Below are positions 19,051 to 32,700 of a stretch of DNA of 64,000 nt, piece by piece; the stretch's first letter is position 1, and the number at the start of each line of letters is the position of its first letter. Under the pieces are notes generated by a model. It made no database searches, was not told the DNA's origin, and worked only from the letters and a program-made list of their open reading frames with translations. The position numbers were made by a program, and so were the translations under genes. Location of the stretch: the NCBI RefSeq assembly GCF_001908095.1, contig NZ_MKGR01000001.1:238121-302120 (forward strand), written 5' to 3'. This DNA comes from Xenorhabdus thuongxuanensis. GTDB lineage: Bacteria; Pseudomonadota; Gammaproteobacteria; Enterobacterales; Enterobacteriaceae.

Positions 19051-20589
19051 ATGTCTTTTCACAAAAGAAGTCTTGCCATTGTCGGAGGCGGGGCTGCTGG
19101 GGTGGCGACATTCATCGCAGCAGTGCAACAGCGTGCGGCACAATTTATTTATATTATAGAACCTGGGCCTGTTGGCCCAGGGATGGCTTTTTTCAATTTG
19201 GATGGCGATGTACTGTGCAATACCTCGGTCGATACCATGTCAGTCGTGGCAGATAATCCTCTGGATTTTCTGGATTATTTGCATAAACACGGGCATAGCG
19301 TTACACCAGAATCTTTCGTCCCGCGGCAATGGGTAGGCAACTATCTGAATGAAAGATATCTAGAATTTAGTACTCTCGCTCTTAAAGCTGGTATTGAGGT
19401 TTTCCATGTACCTGACTTGTTTAGGGGATTGAAGGTCAATTCACATCGTTATTATACGCTCTGGCACGGTGATAGCCTGACACCCCAATCGCTGGAAGTG
19501 ACTGATGTCATTTTCTGTACAGGCTTAGGTGCTTCTCGGCTCCCTGAGGTGTTGAAACCCTACTTGACTCGCTCAACGTTTATGCACAGCCCCTATCCAG
19601 AGAAGGATATGTTAGCCAGAATACCCCCGCAATCACGGGTATTGGTTATCGGCAGTAAACTTTCAGCAATCGATGCTGCTATTCTTCTCTGCCGTGAAGG
19701 CCATAACGTCACTATGACATCGCCGTCAGGAGATATCCCCGCTGTCCGTTCACGGTTTATACGAAGCCCTGGAACCTTCTTTGAGCATGAAAATATAATG
19801 TCAATAATGACCCGTAAGGGGAATCAAGTAACAAGTATTTTTCCTGATTCATTGAAACATGCGTATCTGAAATATTTCTGCCGCACACTCAACAAATACA
19901 CAAAAATACCATGGCGAGAGCAATTCTCTAATGCCAATAGTTATCGGGAGCGTCTTCGTGAAGAAATCGCTATTGCCGAGCAAGGAAAAAGTCAATGGCA
20001 AGATATGATAGTCAATTTCATGCACGTCATTAACGAAGTACATTTAAATGATGACGCTTATTTCGGCGGTTCATTCCATCCCAACGTCGAAAAAATGCTT
20101 CATCGCTATATCACCGCCATTGCTTTACCCAATGCACAAAAACTTCTGCACTATATGGATAGTGGTTCTCTGATCATTCAGAAAGGAGAAATTCTAAATG
20201 TTGCTATAGAGAAAGGAGAAACAGATACCTGGTTAGTCAATTTAGGGCGGGATTACCAACCATTTGATGCTATTGTCGCTGCGGTTGGTTATCATCGACC
20301 TGACTTTATCATTGACGAGGACGGGATACTTGAGATTGATACTCACGGCCAGCGGTCAGGACGCGCCATATCGATCTCGCCAGAAATGGCCGCTATCCTC
20401 CCTAACTTTAAGGAAAAAGAGAGTATTTGGTTTGTCGGAACGCCTGCGCATAAGCGGTTATGGGTGCCCAATGCCCTCGTCGTGGTCACGAATATAGCAA
20501 ATCGGGTTATTAAAAATATGCTGAAATCAGATGTTCAGGTCACATCAACTATCAGTAATACTGAAAAAGAGCTGGAAATGAGCGCATAA
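19051..20589 (+). CDS. FAD/NAD(P)-binding flavoprotein, function unknown
   Basis: A 512-residue protein with an N-terminal FAD motif AIVGGGAAGVA (about residues 8-18) and a second nucleotide-binding motif VLVIGSKLSAIDAA near 204, typical of two-dinucleotide-binding flavoproteins of the NAD_binding_9 type that are distantly related to N-hydroxylating monooxygenases. A conserved-looking block CNTSVDTMSV lies near residue 58. No substrate can be deduced. The ATG at 19051 is preferred over the adjacent GTG at 19048 because AGGA sits seven bases ahead. It is probably co-transcribed with the upstream O-methyltransferase, suggesting oxidation and methylation of the same small molecule; that is inference. 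A strong terminator follows. Confidence 0.75.
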   Translation: MSFHKRSLAIVGGGAAGVATFIAAVQQRAAQFIYIIEPGPVGPGMAFFNLDGDVLCNTSVDTMSVVADNPLDFLDYLHKHGHSVTPESFVPRQWVGNYLNERYLEFSTLALKAGIEVFHVPDLFRGLKVNSHRYYTLWHGDSLTPQSLEVTDVIFCTGLGASRLPEVLKPYLTRSTFMHSPYPEKDMLARIPPQSRVLVIGSKLSAIDAAILLCREGHNVTMTSPSGDIPAVRSRFIRSPGTFFEHENIMSIMTRKGNQVTSIFPDSLKHAYLKYFCRTLNKYTKIPWREQFSNANSYRERLREEIAIAEQGKSQWQDMIVNFMHVINEVHLNDDAYFGGSFHPNVEKMLHRYITAIALPNAQKLLHYMDSGSLIIQKGEILNVAIEKGETDTWLVNLGRDYQPFDAIVAAVGYHRPDFIIDEDGILEIDTHGQRSGRAISISPEMAAILPNFKEKESIWFVGTPAHKRLWVPNALVVVTNIANRVIKNMLKSDVQVTSTISNTEKELEMSA

Positions 20590-20670
20590 TTTTAACCGCT
20601 CCACCCAACATGGATTTTCCTTCAAGCTACAACAGCGAAAAAGGAAGATCCCGATAACACATCAATTGAA

Positions 20671-20700
20671 AAATGGCCCATAAATATGGGCCATTTTGTT
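20671..20700. terminator. Strong bidirectional terminator between flavoprotein gene and rtxA
   Basis: AAAATGGCCCAT and ATGGGCCATTTT form a near-perfect 12-base stem around a 3-4-base loop, with T-runs on both sides. It lies between two convergent genes and should end both transcripts. Confidence 0.9.
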
Positions 20701-20724
20701 AATCAAATTTATTTAATAAAACGA

Positions 20725-23700
20725 TTAGACTAGTTTGGATTTTCCATTAATGGTATCAGACCAAGCCGTCACAATGGTTGATTTCGATTTACTATCAAGC
20801 GAATCAATAAAGCCGCTGTCTCCCATATTAGGCGCGAATCCGCTCATAGCCTGCACCAGAGAATCTACCGCATTGGCAGAAAGTGCCGTATATTCACGCT
20901 CGCCTTGTGCATCTTTATCCCCTATTTGGGTGATGATATCCGCACGGTTGCCATGAAAATAGTTGTTGAAAGTCACAGAACCCATTGCCTCAAACTGCTC
21001 CTGTGCAGAGGTATCTTTGACATTACGCTGGGTCAACAGAACCAAATCGTAACCGCTGCGTTGAAACCACAGGTTTTGCCAATTGATATCATTGAAAATA
21101 ATCTTGTCACCTTGCTTGATATCTTCAACCACGTTATCGATGGCATCACCGCTGACTACAAAGCTATTCACACCTGTGCCGCCCTTAAAGCGGTTTTGGT
21201 ATCCACCCAGTATCAGTAGATCATCACCATCACCGCCGTTAAGCTGGCTGAACTTCGATACCACATCGGCAATCAGGTGATCATTACCTGTGCCACCGTT
21301 GATGACAGCGTGATAACCCATCAATTTAATGGAATTGTTGCCCGTGTTGCCATCGATCCAGTTGTAGTTGCCGAATACCGTGGCAAAATCGTTACCCTCT
21401 CCCAAATCTACCTGATTGTTATTGCCGATGGTCACAACGTAATCCTGATCTTCTCCGGCATCAATGAGATTGAAGTTACCAGAAGCCACGATGTAGTCAC
21501 GTCCTTTACCGCCGTTGATCACCCCACCTTCACCAAAAGCAAAGACCTGATCATCACCATCTCCCATGTAGGCGTAGTTAATCCGTCCAGCCAATACCGC
21601 AACATCGTTGCCTGCACCACCAAACATCATGTTTTCGCGCCCCATCATAACACCCGTATCATTGCCTTCACCGCCTGCAAAGATATTCGAGGTGCCTACG
21701 GAATAGAAGACATCATCACCACGACCGCCCCAGAAGTTGTTATTTTCTCCCAGATAAGCACCGAGATCTTTACCGTCACCGCCCCAGTTAAAGTTGTAGT
21801 TACCAAGGGAAATGTTGATATCACCATCACCTTGCAGATGGCCGCTCTTTTGCAGGAAATCGAAGGTTTTATCCTGCATATTCAGCAAGTCGGCTGTCAG
21901 GTTCTGTTTCAGATTAGTGACCAGTGATTTCATTTCGACCTGTTTGTCCTGATGGAACAGGGTAGCAAACAAGTTTGGCAGATTCAGGGAAGTCAACCCA
22001 AAATCACGATCTGCCTGAGAGTTGGCTGTTTCTGGTACTACATCACCCTCTTTAGTAATGGTTACAAGCTCTTCTTGCTTTTCATCAGGTGCTTTTGCTT
22101 TTAGACCGTGGCTTTCCACAAAAGATTTCACACCATCAGCCCCCATATTCAAACTGGCTTTCAGACTGTTGAGCAATTTTTCCGAATCAGTGAAGGATTG
22201 TAATTGATCACCACTGAATTCACCGATGATTTCCAGCATTTCGCGCAGAATGGCAACGCCATCAACAGATTGACCTGAACGGGAAACAATGCCGCATTGC
22301 GGGGTATAATCCACGCCAAAGATATCCGCCAGCGTAGTATCCGGGCTGACGCCTGCCAGATCCCCCAACAATTTGTTTTTGAGCTGACGAGGCAAGTCTG
22401 TTGGGCTAAAGGTAAACGTATTTTTCGCCATGCCCGTTGGGGTATATCCCTGCGTCATCAAACCAAACAGCGATCCCATATTGGTATCCAAAATCGACTG
22501 GATATTATCACCAAACATAAAGTTCCAGTTACCGGTCGTTACCTGAATATCAGCCCCCTGCCCGCCAACAGCAAAGTTAAAGGCCAGTTTTTCATTTGCT
22601 TGACGGAATTTATCTGCCCGACTGATTTTGCCCATTTCAGGCGTATTGCCCTTTCCACTCAACCATTGGTTGTATTGCTTGTTCAGGGTGCTTTCGAGAT
22701 CACTTTTCAGGCCACGGCTGCTACGTTCATTTTGCGAGCCGAGATCCGTCAAGGTTTGATAGTCCACACCGCTGGTCAAATCGAGACCGGACAGATCACT
22801 GACATATTTTTTCGCACTTGCCAATGTCCATTGCTGGTCTTGTGTCGCCAGCCAATCTGGTGAGTTAAACGATCCGGCAATATCTTGCAATACACCCGAA
22901 ATACGAGCTGCACCACCAAATGGGTTGACCAGTGGCGGTGTTGGAATGGATTTATCCAACATAACGATCAGATCGTTACTGCGTCCCATATTAAAACTGA
23001 TATTACGGTTGCCTACGAACAGTTGTGCACCTTCTAATGCCTGATAACCGGCAATATCAACACTGTGTTTGCTGTTACCCTCACCAATGTGAGCCATCAC
23101 ATTGTTATCACCAAAGGCCATGGACTTAAAGCCGCCTGTACCGACCTTGATCCCTACATTGGTCGTTCCCCAGTTAATGACCGTAAACTCACCATCACCA
23201 GCCTGTACCTGAATATTGCCGGAATAACTCAGTTGCTTGTTTGATGATTCCGCTGGAATTACCGATTTATTGTCATCTTTTACATGATCGATTTTGGGTG
23301 CATGGAATGTCTCTGCATTGTCCGCAATAGCACCTTGTGCTTTTGCATCAATATCGGCCTGACCTACGCGGGACAGGCTGATATCATTTTCAGAAATACC
23401 GCGACGGATTCGATCCGTGTGGCTTTCCACTTCACCTTGATCATTCCACCCTAACAGGATCTTATTATCCGTGAGTTTGTGCACCCATTGTGCCTGCGCA
23501 TCTTTGGTGTATTTGCGGCCGATACTGTCTACCGCGACCTCACTGCTGCGCGCCGATACTGTGGTACGGATACCCTGCTTATCCAGTGCAGAAATAAAGC
23601 GGTGGGCGAAACCATTGCGGTTGTCATCGCCTATCAGAGAACAACCCACGAGACTGATATGGTCTGGTGTGCCGGTCGGTTTGAAATCAGTACGGAACTG

Positions 23701-26700
23701 TTTCAGTTTCAAGGCCAGTTCATCCGCACTGTAACCGCTCATGCCCGTATGATTCTGTGCTGCCTCTTCACGTCCATGCCCAACAATCTGCCAGCGTAAT
23801 TTGCCGGACTGTAATTTATCGGACAAGACAGCCGGATCACCATACACCACGCGATATTGACCGTTGGCATCAAGCTGAACGATCACACTGGAATCTGGAT
23901 GCTTACCCGCCAGGTTCGCAGCAGCTTCCGCAACCACAGGATCATTTTCTGTCTGGATAATAATTTGGCCAGCAAAGCGGCTATCACTACCTTCAGGCTG
24001 TGGTTTGACCACAATCTCTTGCCAAGAGTTGACATCCTGGTTATTCACGTGAATACGGCTTTCCGGTGAGTTATCACTTAATGGTTTTTTCACACCATCA
24101 GCCGCATCACTCCCTATCGGTTTCTTGATTGGGGTATCATCAAATACTGGCAGTTCTAACATATCTCGCATAGTGATTTTATCAGCCGCTCTTGGACGAT
24201 AAGTTGCCAAAACCTCCCCATCGATGACTGCTACACGCTCGAAAACGCTTTCCCCTGTTGCATTCTTCGGCAACCTGTAGCTTTGTGCCATATTCAGATC
24301 AGATTCACCGAAGAAACGAGTCACGTAAGCACCAAACTTCTCCGCTGACGAAAATTCAACAATCCCCACGTTTGGATCATAGAAACCATAAACACGATCC
24401 TCACTATTCCCTTTGGCCCACGCCGCCATTGCATGGTCTGGTCCATCCAGTTCAAGCAACACGGGTTTACCTTCTGTATTGCCAGCGGTAATTTTCTGGA
24501 TAACGCCATCTACTGTCAGCGCTTTCGTGTCTTCCAGTTTCTCTTTCCACACTTTAATAAATGTGTCTGCCATCGGGTTCTTGGCATGGAGTGCTGCTAA
24601 AGAGCCCAACAACTTATCCGCGTTGGCACGCTCAGTTGCAGAATACAGATCTGGATTGCTAAGTACGGCCGCCGCAGAATACATTTTTTCCAGCAATTGA
24701 CGGGCAACACCATCCTGACCATCATTTTCAAGTTGTTTCGCAACCAGAACCAGTTTCGACAATGGATCACAACGTCCGCCAAAACCATCATTTGACAGAT
24801 TCAACAATAACAACTGTGGTGCCAGTTGTTCGCTTGCCTTAGTATCAGCAATACCCGTTGAAGCGACATCTCGGAACAAACGATTGTATTTCTCAGCTCT
24901 TGGCTGGAAGGTGACTTTTAAAGCTCGGCTTTCAATTTCCCAGGCCAAAGCCCCTTTTTGTTCTGGACTCCAGTTACCTTTAACCAGCAAATCTACCAAT
25001 TGCTTGATATTCATGTTTGGACGGAAGCCATCCACTACCTGCCCCGCATGGCCCTGCTTGTAGCCGGCCAAAAAATCCTCCGTTGTGCGAATATCTTTCG
25101 GTTTCTTACCCTGGCTGGATGGCTGTGGTTTCATTGCTTCGCCGTAGCGTTTCAGGTCGCTCTTAATGCCCTTGAGTATTTCTGATTCATCAGGCTGAGG
25201 TTTCACATCAAACGGATCAGTCGCACTCTGCCCTGCATTTGGTTGTTTGGCAATATTCTCCGCTGACGCTTTGAGTGTGAATTTACCATTTTCCGAATTA
25301 GCAACGACTTTATCGATATTCGACTGCACAAGGTTAGCCGCCTGCCTGAAATTGTTACTTTCAACTTCAACCAGAACTTTCTCACCTTTCTTCGTTGTCA
25401 CTTCTAACGTCACGGCATCATTACCGTAATCAACCACGCGTCCCGTGACATTTGAACCCAGCTTAAAGGCCTTACCCTGCTCTTTCAGTGCACGCAATAC
25501 GTACTGTTGTTCACCTGCACGCGCCTGTTTCCAGACTCCGTCATAATGGGTAATGGTGCCATCTTCAAACGTATTGTAGTTAACATAGAAACTTTGGTTT
25601 TCTTCTCTGCTGGCTGCATATTCATAACCCAACTTGGATTGATATCCCGTTAGTATTCCTTTATGGAAAGAGTCCATAAAGTGTTCAAAATCGCTATAGT
25701 TATCAAATGACTTGATACCAAAGTTAGGATCATAGAACGACCAAACGGTTTGATTTTCCCCTTTATGCACAACAACAGCCATTGCGTGATCTTCAGACAT
25801 AAAGGACATATATGTCGTCTTATCCACATTACGTAGTTGCTCCATGACAGACTCATAGCCAGCAACATCATTACTCAACGAACGGTCGATTCTATCTCCC
25901 GTCAGCCCATTGGCTTTTAGTTTGCCGCCGTAAGCTTGATTAGCTTTCCTGCGGTTTACCAAATTAGACATATTTTGCGTTTGGCTATACTGCATTGACA
26001 GCAGATCTTGAATTGCCGGACCAATATTTTGGCGGCGATACTGATTAAGCAAAGAGGCTTCAATCGAATTGATATCACTCTTTTTATTCACACTATTGTC
26101 ATTGTAGGCTTTGACCGCATCCGTCAGCCACGATAAATACGCTTTACCACCACCTACTCCATGTACTCGCTCTTCTATCAGGTAACGGCCAGACAAGGCA
26201 AAACAGATACCTTCCAGAAATTCTTTTGACTCAACGTGATTTCCATTAGTCAGGAGTACATTGCCAATTTCCGGTACTAATTTCTCAAGATTATTTAGCA
26301 GGGACTCTCCCTGAGTGAAATGGAATGAGTATTTATCCAACTCTTTTCCACCTGATTTCACATCAAACAGGGTATAAACCATTTTTTCCAACAAGCCTGC
26401 CTTCACGCTACCATTTTCACGCTTAGGTTCGGAAAGTGTTGAGACAATCAAATCGGCGTATTGGCTTATCAATCCACTGTCTTCATGGCCATAGAAGGTC
26501 TGTTCACCTGATACCTGATAACCTGCCACAATCAGCTTGGCACGCAGTTTTTCCCCTTCTTTGCCCAATCCTTCATTATCGGTCAATAGCATGATTGGCG
26601 TCTGTTTCGAGATGCCTTGCAGATTTTTCTCCAACGAGAACTGACCATTAACAAATTTAGCCAGCCCCGCCGTGATCCCCGCAGGGTTTGGTACTTCATG

Positions 26701-29700
26701 GGCGGTAATCGCTTTGGTCATGCTTGGCATTGGCCTGTCAAGCAACAAACCCGAAACTGGCTGTCCGTTGCGCTCTGCATAACGGGCAAGATCCGCCGCT
26801 ACGGCTCCACCCATGGAATAGCCATGGATAATAATATTCTCAGGCTTGATGCCTCGATCATTAACCAAATAGCTGAACATGGTACGGGCATCCTGATAAA
26901 GTCCTTTTTCGCTTGGATGACCATCACTGGAGCCGTACCCCCGCATGTTCACCGCCAACATATCCACACCCTGTTTTTGGTAATGATTTTGGATAATGCT
27001 GGCTTGCTCTTCCGCAGATGAGCCGGAACCGTGAATGAAAAGTACAACTTTTTTCGCTGGACTATGTTCACCCTGATCTTTTTGAGCACCACTATGGTAA
27101 TAACCCGTTAGACGCCCGGCTTCACCCTGTAGTGTGATCTTATCCGCTGCACCTTTGGCGACAGCCGCATCCAATATTATTTGGGTGTGATTATCAATGT
27201 TACGGCGATCTTCTCTGGAGCCATAAAGCTCATCGTTCAGGAAACGAGTCACTGGATTGAACGGTTCTCTGTCACGCGGTGGCGTACCATCATTATTAAT
27301 GGCAACTTTTTCGCCACTTCTCACCGTAAGTTCCGTCAGTACCAGCGATTCTTCCAAACGGACACTCACTTGTGATAACAAATTTTGTAGCGCAGGAACT
27401 CGTTTTGAATCTGGATGCCCTTTCAAATAACTTTCAACCTGATGAAGCAGGTCGGTTAATTTTTCCACTGATTCAAAATCATAATCCTTGCTGTTTTGCA
27501 AAGTATTTTGGTAGTTACTGAGGGCATCTAACACATTCCGATAGCTGTCACCAAGGATCTTACCTTTAACGTAAGCGGCTTCCCGCAACTCCCCTACAGA
27601 CATCAAATCGGTTTTCGGTTTATAGCTCCAGCTACCGTCGATTTTTTCCGCAATAATATGGGTACGCCCATGATCGTGGGAAACAATGCGATCTTTCACC
27701 AGATGCAACTCATCAGGCAATTGGTCGTAATTGCTATAGTTGGCGAGAATAAAACGCTCAATAGATTTAATTTGAGCTGAATCTTCTGGGTTTTCCATAA
27801 TAATAGTTTTGAAACTATCACTGTTATTACCCGGCCACGGACGAACTTCAAATCCTTTAGTATCAGATGCACGTACCAGCAAATTGCGTTCTATACGCAA
27901 TCCATAGAATGGCAATGTTTGACTCAGCAGGCTATCGATGGCACTGGTTTTGATATCCAGATCAACCAATGTATCCGGCTTATATTTGTCAGGATTCAAT
28001 GCCAGCAACTTCTCCTGCTCTGCATAGCTGAGTGAATCAAAACGCGCTTTTACAGAAACACCCGCTTCTGTCAATCTGCGTCCAATGGATTCAGGTGGCA
28101 TACCTTGATATTCTTTGGCCGCTTTATCCAGCAGGCGAATTTCCCCTACCAAGCCTTCACGCTGCAATTGACGCAATACAGGTAATTCAACATTCCAGAA
28201 ATAGTTGCCAAGACGTAATCCGCCCTCCGCAATGACATAGACATCATCACGTGATCCGGTTGCATAGAGGGAACTCCAGAATCCGGTATTGCTGTATGCC
28301 GAAGCTTTAATAACTGATTGCAAGGTTTTCTGTTCCGCAATGTCTGAATCGAGGAATATCCCTCCCCAACGCATCAGCGTCTTGTTCAGATCAATGGCAA
28401 AAGAGTTACCTTTTACATCAATATCGTAAACTACCTTCTTGCCATCAGTCTGTACTGCATCAAGAATTTCACGGTATTGCTTGAAGTTTCTGCCAGACCA
28501 AAATGAAACGATGCTCTTATCACCATGTACAGGTTCGAAGCTATAGCCATAGCTTTCCAGTCTTGAGACGAATTCGACGCGCTTATCCCAGTCGTAATCA
28601 ATTGTGGCATCAACAAACAGTTTCGCCAGAGAAGCTCTCTGATCTTTCGGTACTTTGTTGTTAGGATCATCCAGATAACCTTCAACAAAGGTCACCATTT
28701 TCTGTCTGAGATCAGCAGAAATATCCGCATCAACACGGTTAAAGCCAGGGACAGGAATGTAGCTATCGGTTGCAGCACCATTGTCACTATCCAGCCAGCG
28801 ATAAACATCAGCTACTTTTTGTGCCCTTATTGCCGTCGCAGACACTTTTGACATATCAATGGATTCTGGCTGAACCAAAGCTTCACCCAGTGCTTGCAAT
28901 CCACTGAGATCCAATCCCGAAATTTTCGGGGTATTCCTTACCCATTCAGTCACAGTATTAGTGGACTGACTAACAAGCGGATTGGCCGAGGTTTCGCCCT
29001 GCATCGATGGCTGGGTAAAACTGCCAGCCGCTTTTTTAGTACGTATCCCTGCATTGATTTGCAAGCGATTCAAAGCCTCTTTGGCATCGCTCAGTTCACC
29101 CAGATCTTCATCCAGATCGTATAATTCTTCACTGAACCCACCATCAGCCTGAATAATCGATTCAGGATGGATGTGACTCTTGGATCTTTCTAATTTTTCA
29201 ATGTTTTCAGATTGATGGGTTTCATAAGCAGTACCTGACAGACCACTGCCTTTTGCGCCGGTACGGATCGGCTGATAGTTACCATCCAGTTTCGAACCTT
29301 TGGCATCATTTTGTACTTGCACAGTTTTACTGTCTGCCACGGAGACTTCATGCCGACCACGCTGTTCTGATTGCTGCGCAGCTACCTTGCCATCATGTTC
29401 TGCCTGTCTAGCCCTTAGCTCACGGTCAAGGGCTTCTTTCTCCCTGTTTCTGGCTTGGATAAACGCTTCTTCAACATCCTGCTCAGCATGTTGATGGTTT
29501 TGATCAGCCTTCAATACACCTGCTTCTGATTTAGCGACGGCATCCTTGATATTATCCAGATGTTCCGCTGCCGCTTTTTGTGAATTATCCAGTTGGTTTT
29601 GCGCAATTTCGCTAGCGTTGTTCAATTCGGACTGAATACGCTGCCGCAAACCAACAGCAAACTGATCACGCCATTGTTGGCCTGATTCTCCATGATAGGC

Positions 29701-32700
29701 GGCATGGGTTTCCAGCGCTTCCAAACCTTTGACTTTCGCCATCAGTTCATCTGTTACCGCCTGGGCTTCGCCCTTGATCGCATCACGCTGCGTCTGACCA
29801 TTAGCGTTCAGAGTATCCAGATCGGTGGCTTCCAGTTGTGCCTGGGTGCCAGAAATCGCTGCCAGTTGTTTATCTTTTTCCTGAGCCAAACGCTGGCGGC
29901 CAGCTTCTGCTTTTTCCTTGTCCTGCAAGGCATTTTGTGCTGCTTTATTCTGTTTTACATGGTCAGCAACACCACTGTCTGCTAGTTCATAGGTTGCAAC
30001 TACGTTATCCAGAACATAACCCAAACCGTCATTTAAGCCGATTCCAGAAAATTCCAGTCGGTTACTGCCTGCCTTGGCGGTTAAGGTCAGTGTCTTGTTT
30101 TGCCACTCACTGTTACCATTGGCGGCTGCAAAAACAACCTCGCCATTCCACCACACTTCCAGCCCATTATCCGCAGAACTGCCAACACGTTTTGCAAAAT
30201 CGAACTTAACAGTGATTTCTTCACCCGCCGTCAAATTCTGAATATCCTGATAAAGATGCGTGTTACCGCTGACATCAAGTTCACTGACACGCTCACCATG
30301 CCCTTCAACACTGAGGCCATATGACTTGGCTGAATAGCTGGCTTCAATGCCATTGGTGTATTTCCATCCTGTCTCACCCTGTTCAAAATCGCCATTAACA
30401 ATCAGATTGCGTGGCTGATTTGGGTTCAGACGTTTTTCATTGCCAAGTGCATTTTCGATTCCGGCAAGATCTGGAGCATCAACGCCTGTCACAGAACCTT
30501 TCAGATCTTTCGCCAAACCAGAAGTAATTTCATCAATTTCTGTCAGTTTGAAACCATTTAGGGAAGAAACTTCTGGCAAATCAATGGCACCACGCCCTTT
30601 ATGGGTTCCCGATGTATTCGCTTCATCGCCATTTACCAGATAATTGATGCCCTGGCTGCCCGCGCTACCAAGTACTGTCTGTTTGATATTGTCAAACAAC
30701 GCATCCAGTTTATTGCTCTGGGTATTGCTTTCCGCCACCGCAAAGCTATAGAAATCACCATTACCCACCTGAATTGCCACGTTGTTACGAGCATAAGAGG
30801 CATTGATGTTCAGGCCATCACCCACACGGATATTGGCATTGCCCTTGCCTTTCATAACTGAAACATTCAGGCCGTCACCCACACGAGTATTGACGTTGAA
30901 TTCACCCCAAGCCACATTGACGGAAACACCATCACCGACTTTGGTATTGATATTCAGGTCGCCATGAGCCGCAGTCACGCTAAGGCCATTACCCACCGTG
31001 GTTGTGATATTTTCCTTACCCTTAGCGGCTGTCACTTGCATGCCATCACCCACTTTAGTGACAACGTTGCCCTGGCTCCATAACGCGTTGAAACTATCAC
31101 CATCACCAATCTGAGTCACGATATTGGCTTCACCCTTGGTGAGCACAACATTGCGACCATCGCCGACTTTGGTAATGACGTTGGCCTTACCCCAGGCACC
31201 GGTATAGTCATCACCATCGCCAACATGGGTTAAAATATTGGCTTGCCCTTGAACAACACTAACTTCCTGGCCATCGCCAACTTTGGTAATGATATTCGCA
31301 TCACCTTTGGCGAGGTTATAGCGATCACCATCACCAACATGGGTTATGATATTGGCTTTGCCCCAGGCGGCATTGATACCCAATCCATCACCAACTTTGG
31401 TGATAATGTTGCCTTCACCTTTCGCAAACCCGACCGTCGTGCCGTCACCAACATGGGTCATGATATTGCCAACTTTAGAAATCAACAGGCCGACCGCGGT
31501 TCCATCACCCACTTTGGTCAGAATATTACCTTTGCCCGCTAACAAGGCAGCCGTTGTGCTATTACCTTCGTTATTAACATGGGTCACCACGTTAGCTTCG
31601 GAAGCTGCCACAACGCCCATGAAATCATTACCAACTTTTGTCACGATATTGGCTTTGCCTAATGCCAATACACCGGTCAAGCCATCACCGACATGGGTCA
31701 TAATATTGGCTTCACCAAACATGGCAGACAATGTTGTGCCATCACCCACTTTCGTCATGATGTTGGCTTTACCTGCAAACAAACCAATGCTGGTGCCGTT
31801 TCCGACATGGGTATAAATGTTGGCTTCCCCCACCATCAGTGCCGCTGTCAGATCATCACCCACTTTGGTCAACACGTTTGCACCGCCAATCATGGCCGCA
31901 AAAGTGGAACCATCACCAATCTGGGTAAAGACATTGCCTTTGCCAATCATGGCAGACAGCGCATCACCATCGCCGACTTTGGTCGCAATATTGCCTTTGG
32001 CAATCATCAGGGCAACGCTCATGCCATCGCCAATATGCGTGTAGACGTTACCCAATGCCAGCATCAGTGCCAGTGCGTCACCATTGCCAACTTTGGTGAA
32101 AATATTGCCCTTACCCCCCATCAGCGCCCAGGCATTTCCTTCACCTACATGGGTGAAAATATTGCCGGCACCAATCATAGCCGCCATGGTTGTGCCATCA
32201 CCCACTTTGGTGAAGATATTGCCTAATGCCCCCATAACACCTAACGTTTGCCCATCACCAACATGGGTCAAAACGTTACCCAGACCTAACATAATGCCTG
32301 TCGTATCACCATTGCCGACTTTGGTCAGGATATTCGCGCCGCCCAGCATAATACCGGTGGTTTTGCCATCACCAACATGTGTAAGGACATTGCCGCCACC
32401 GCCCATGAGAGCCTGTACATCACCCTTACCCTTTTTAGTCAGGATGTTGGCACCACCCAGCGCAATTGCTGATGTATTTGAAGAGCCAGGATAAGAGGTA
32501 TCATTATTGCCAATATGGGTAATTATATTGGCCCCGCCAAACATGGCTGACTGCAAATTGCCTTCCCCCACTTTGGTCAGAACATTGGCACCACCAACCA
32601 GTATTGATGAAACGTCACCGTTCCCCATTTGGGTCAGGACATTAGCACCACCAACGCCAGTCCAGAAAGCATTACCATGACCGATTTGGGTATGGGTATT

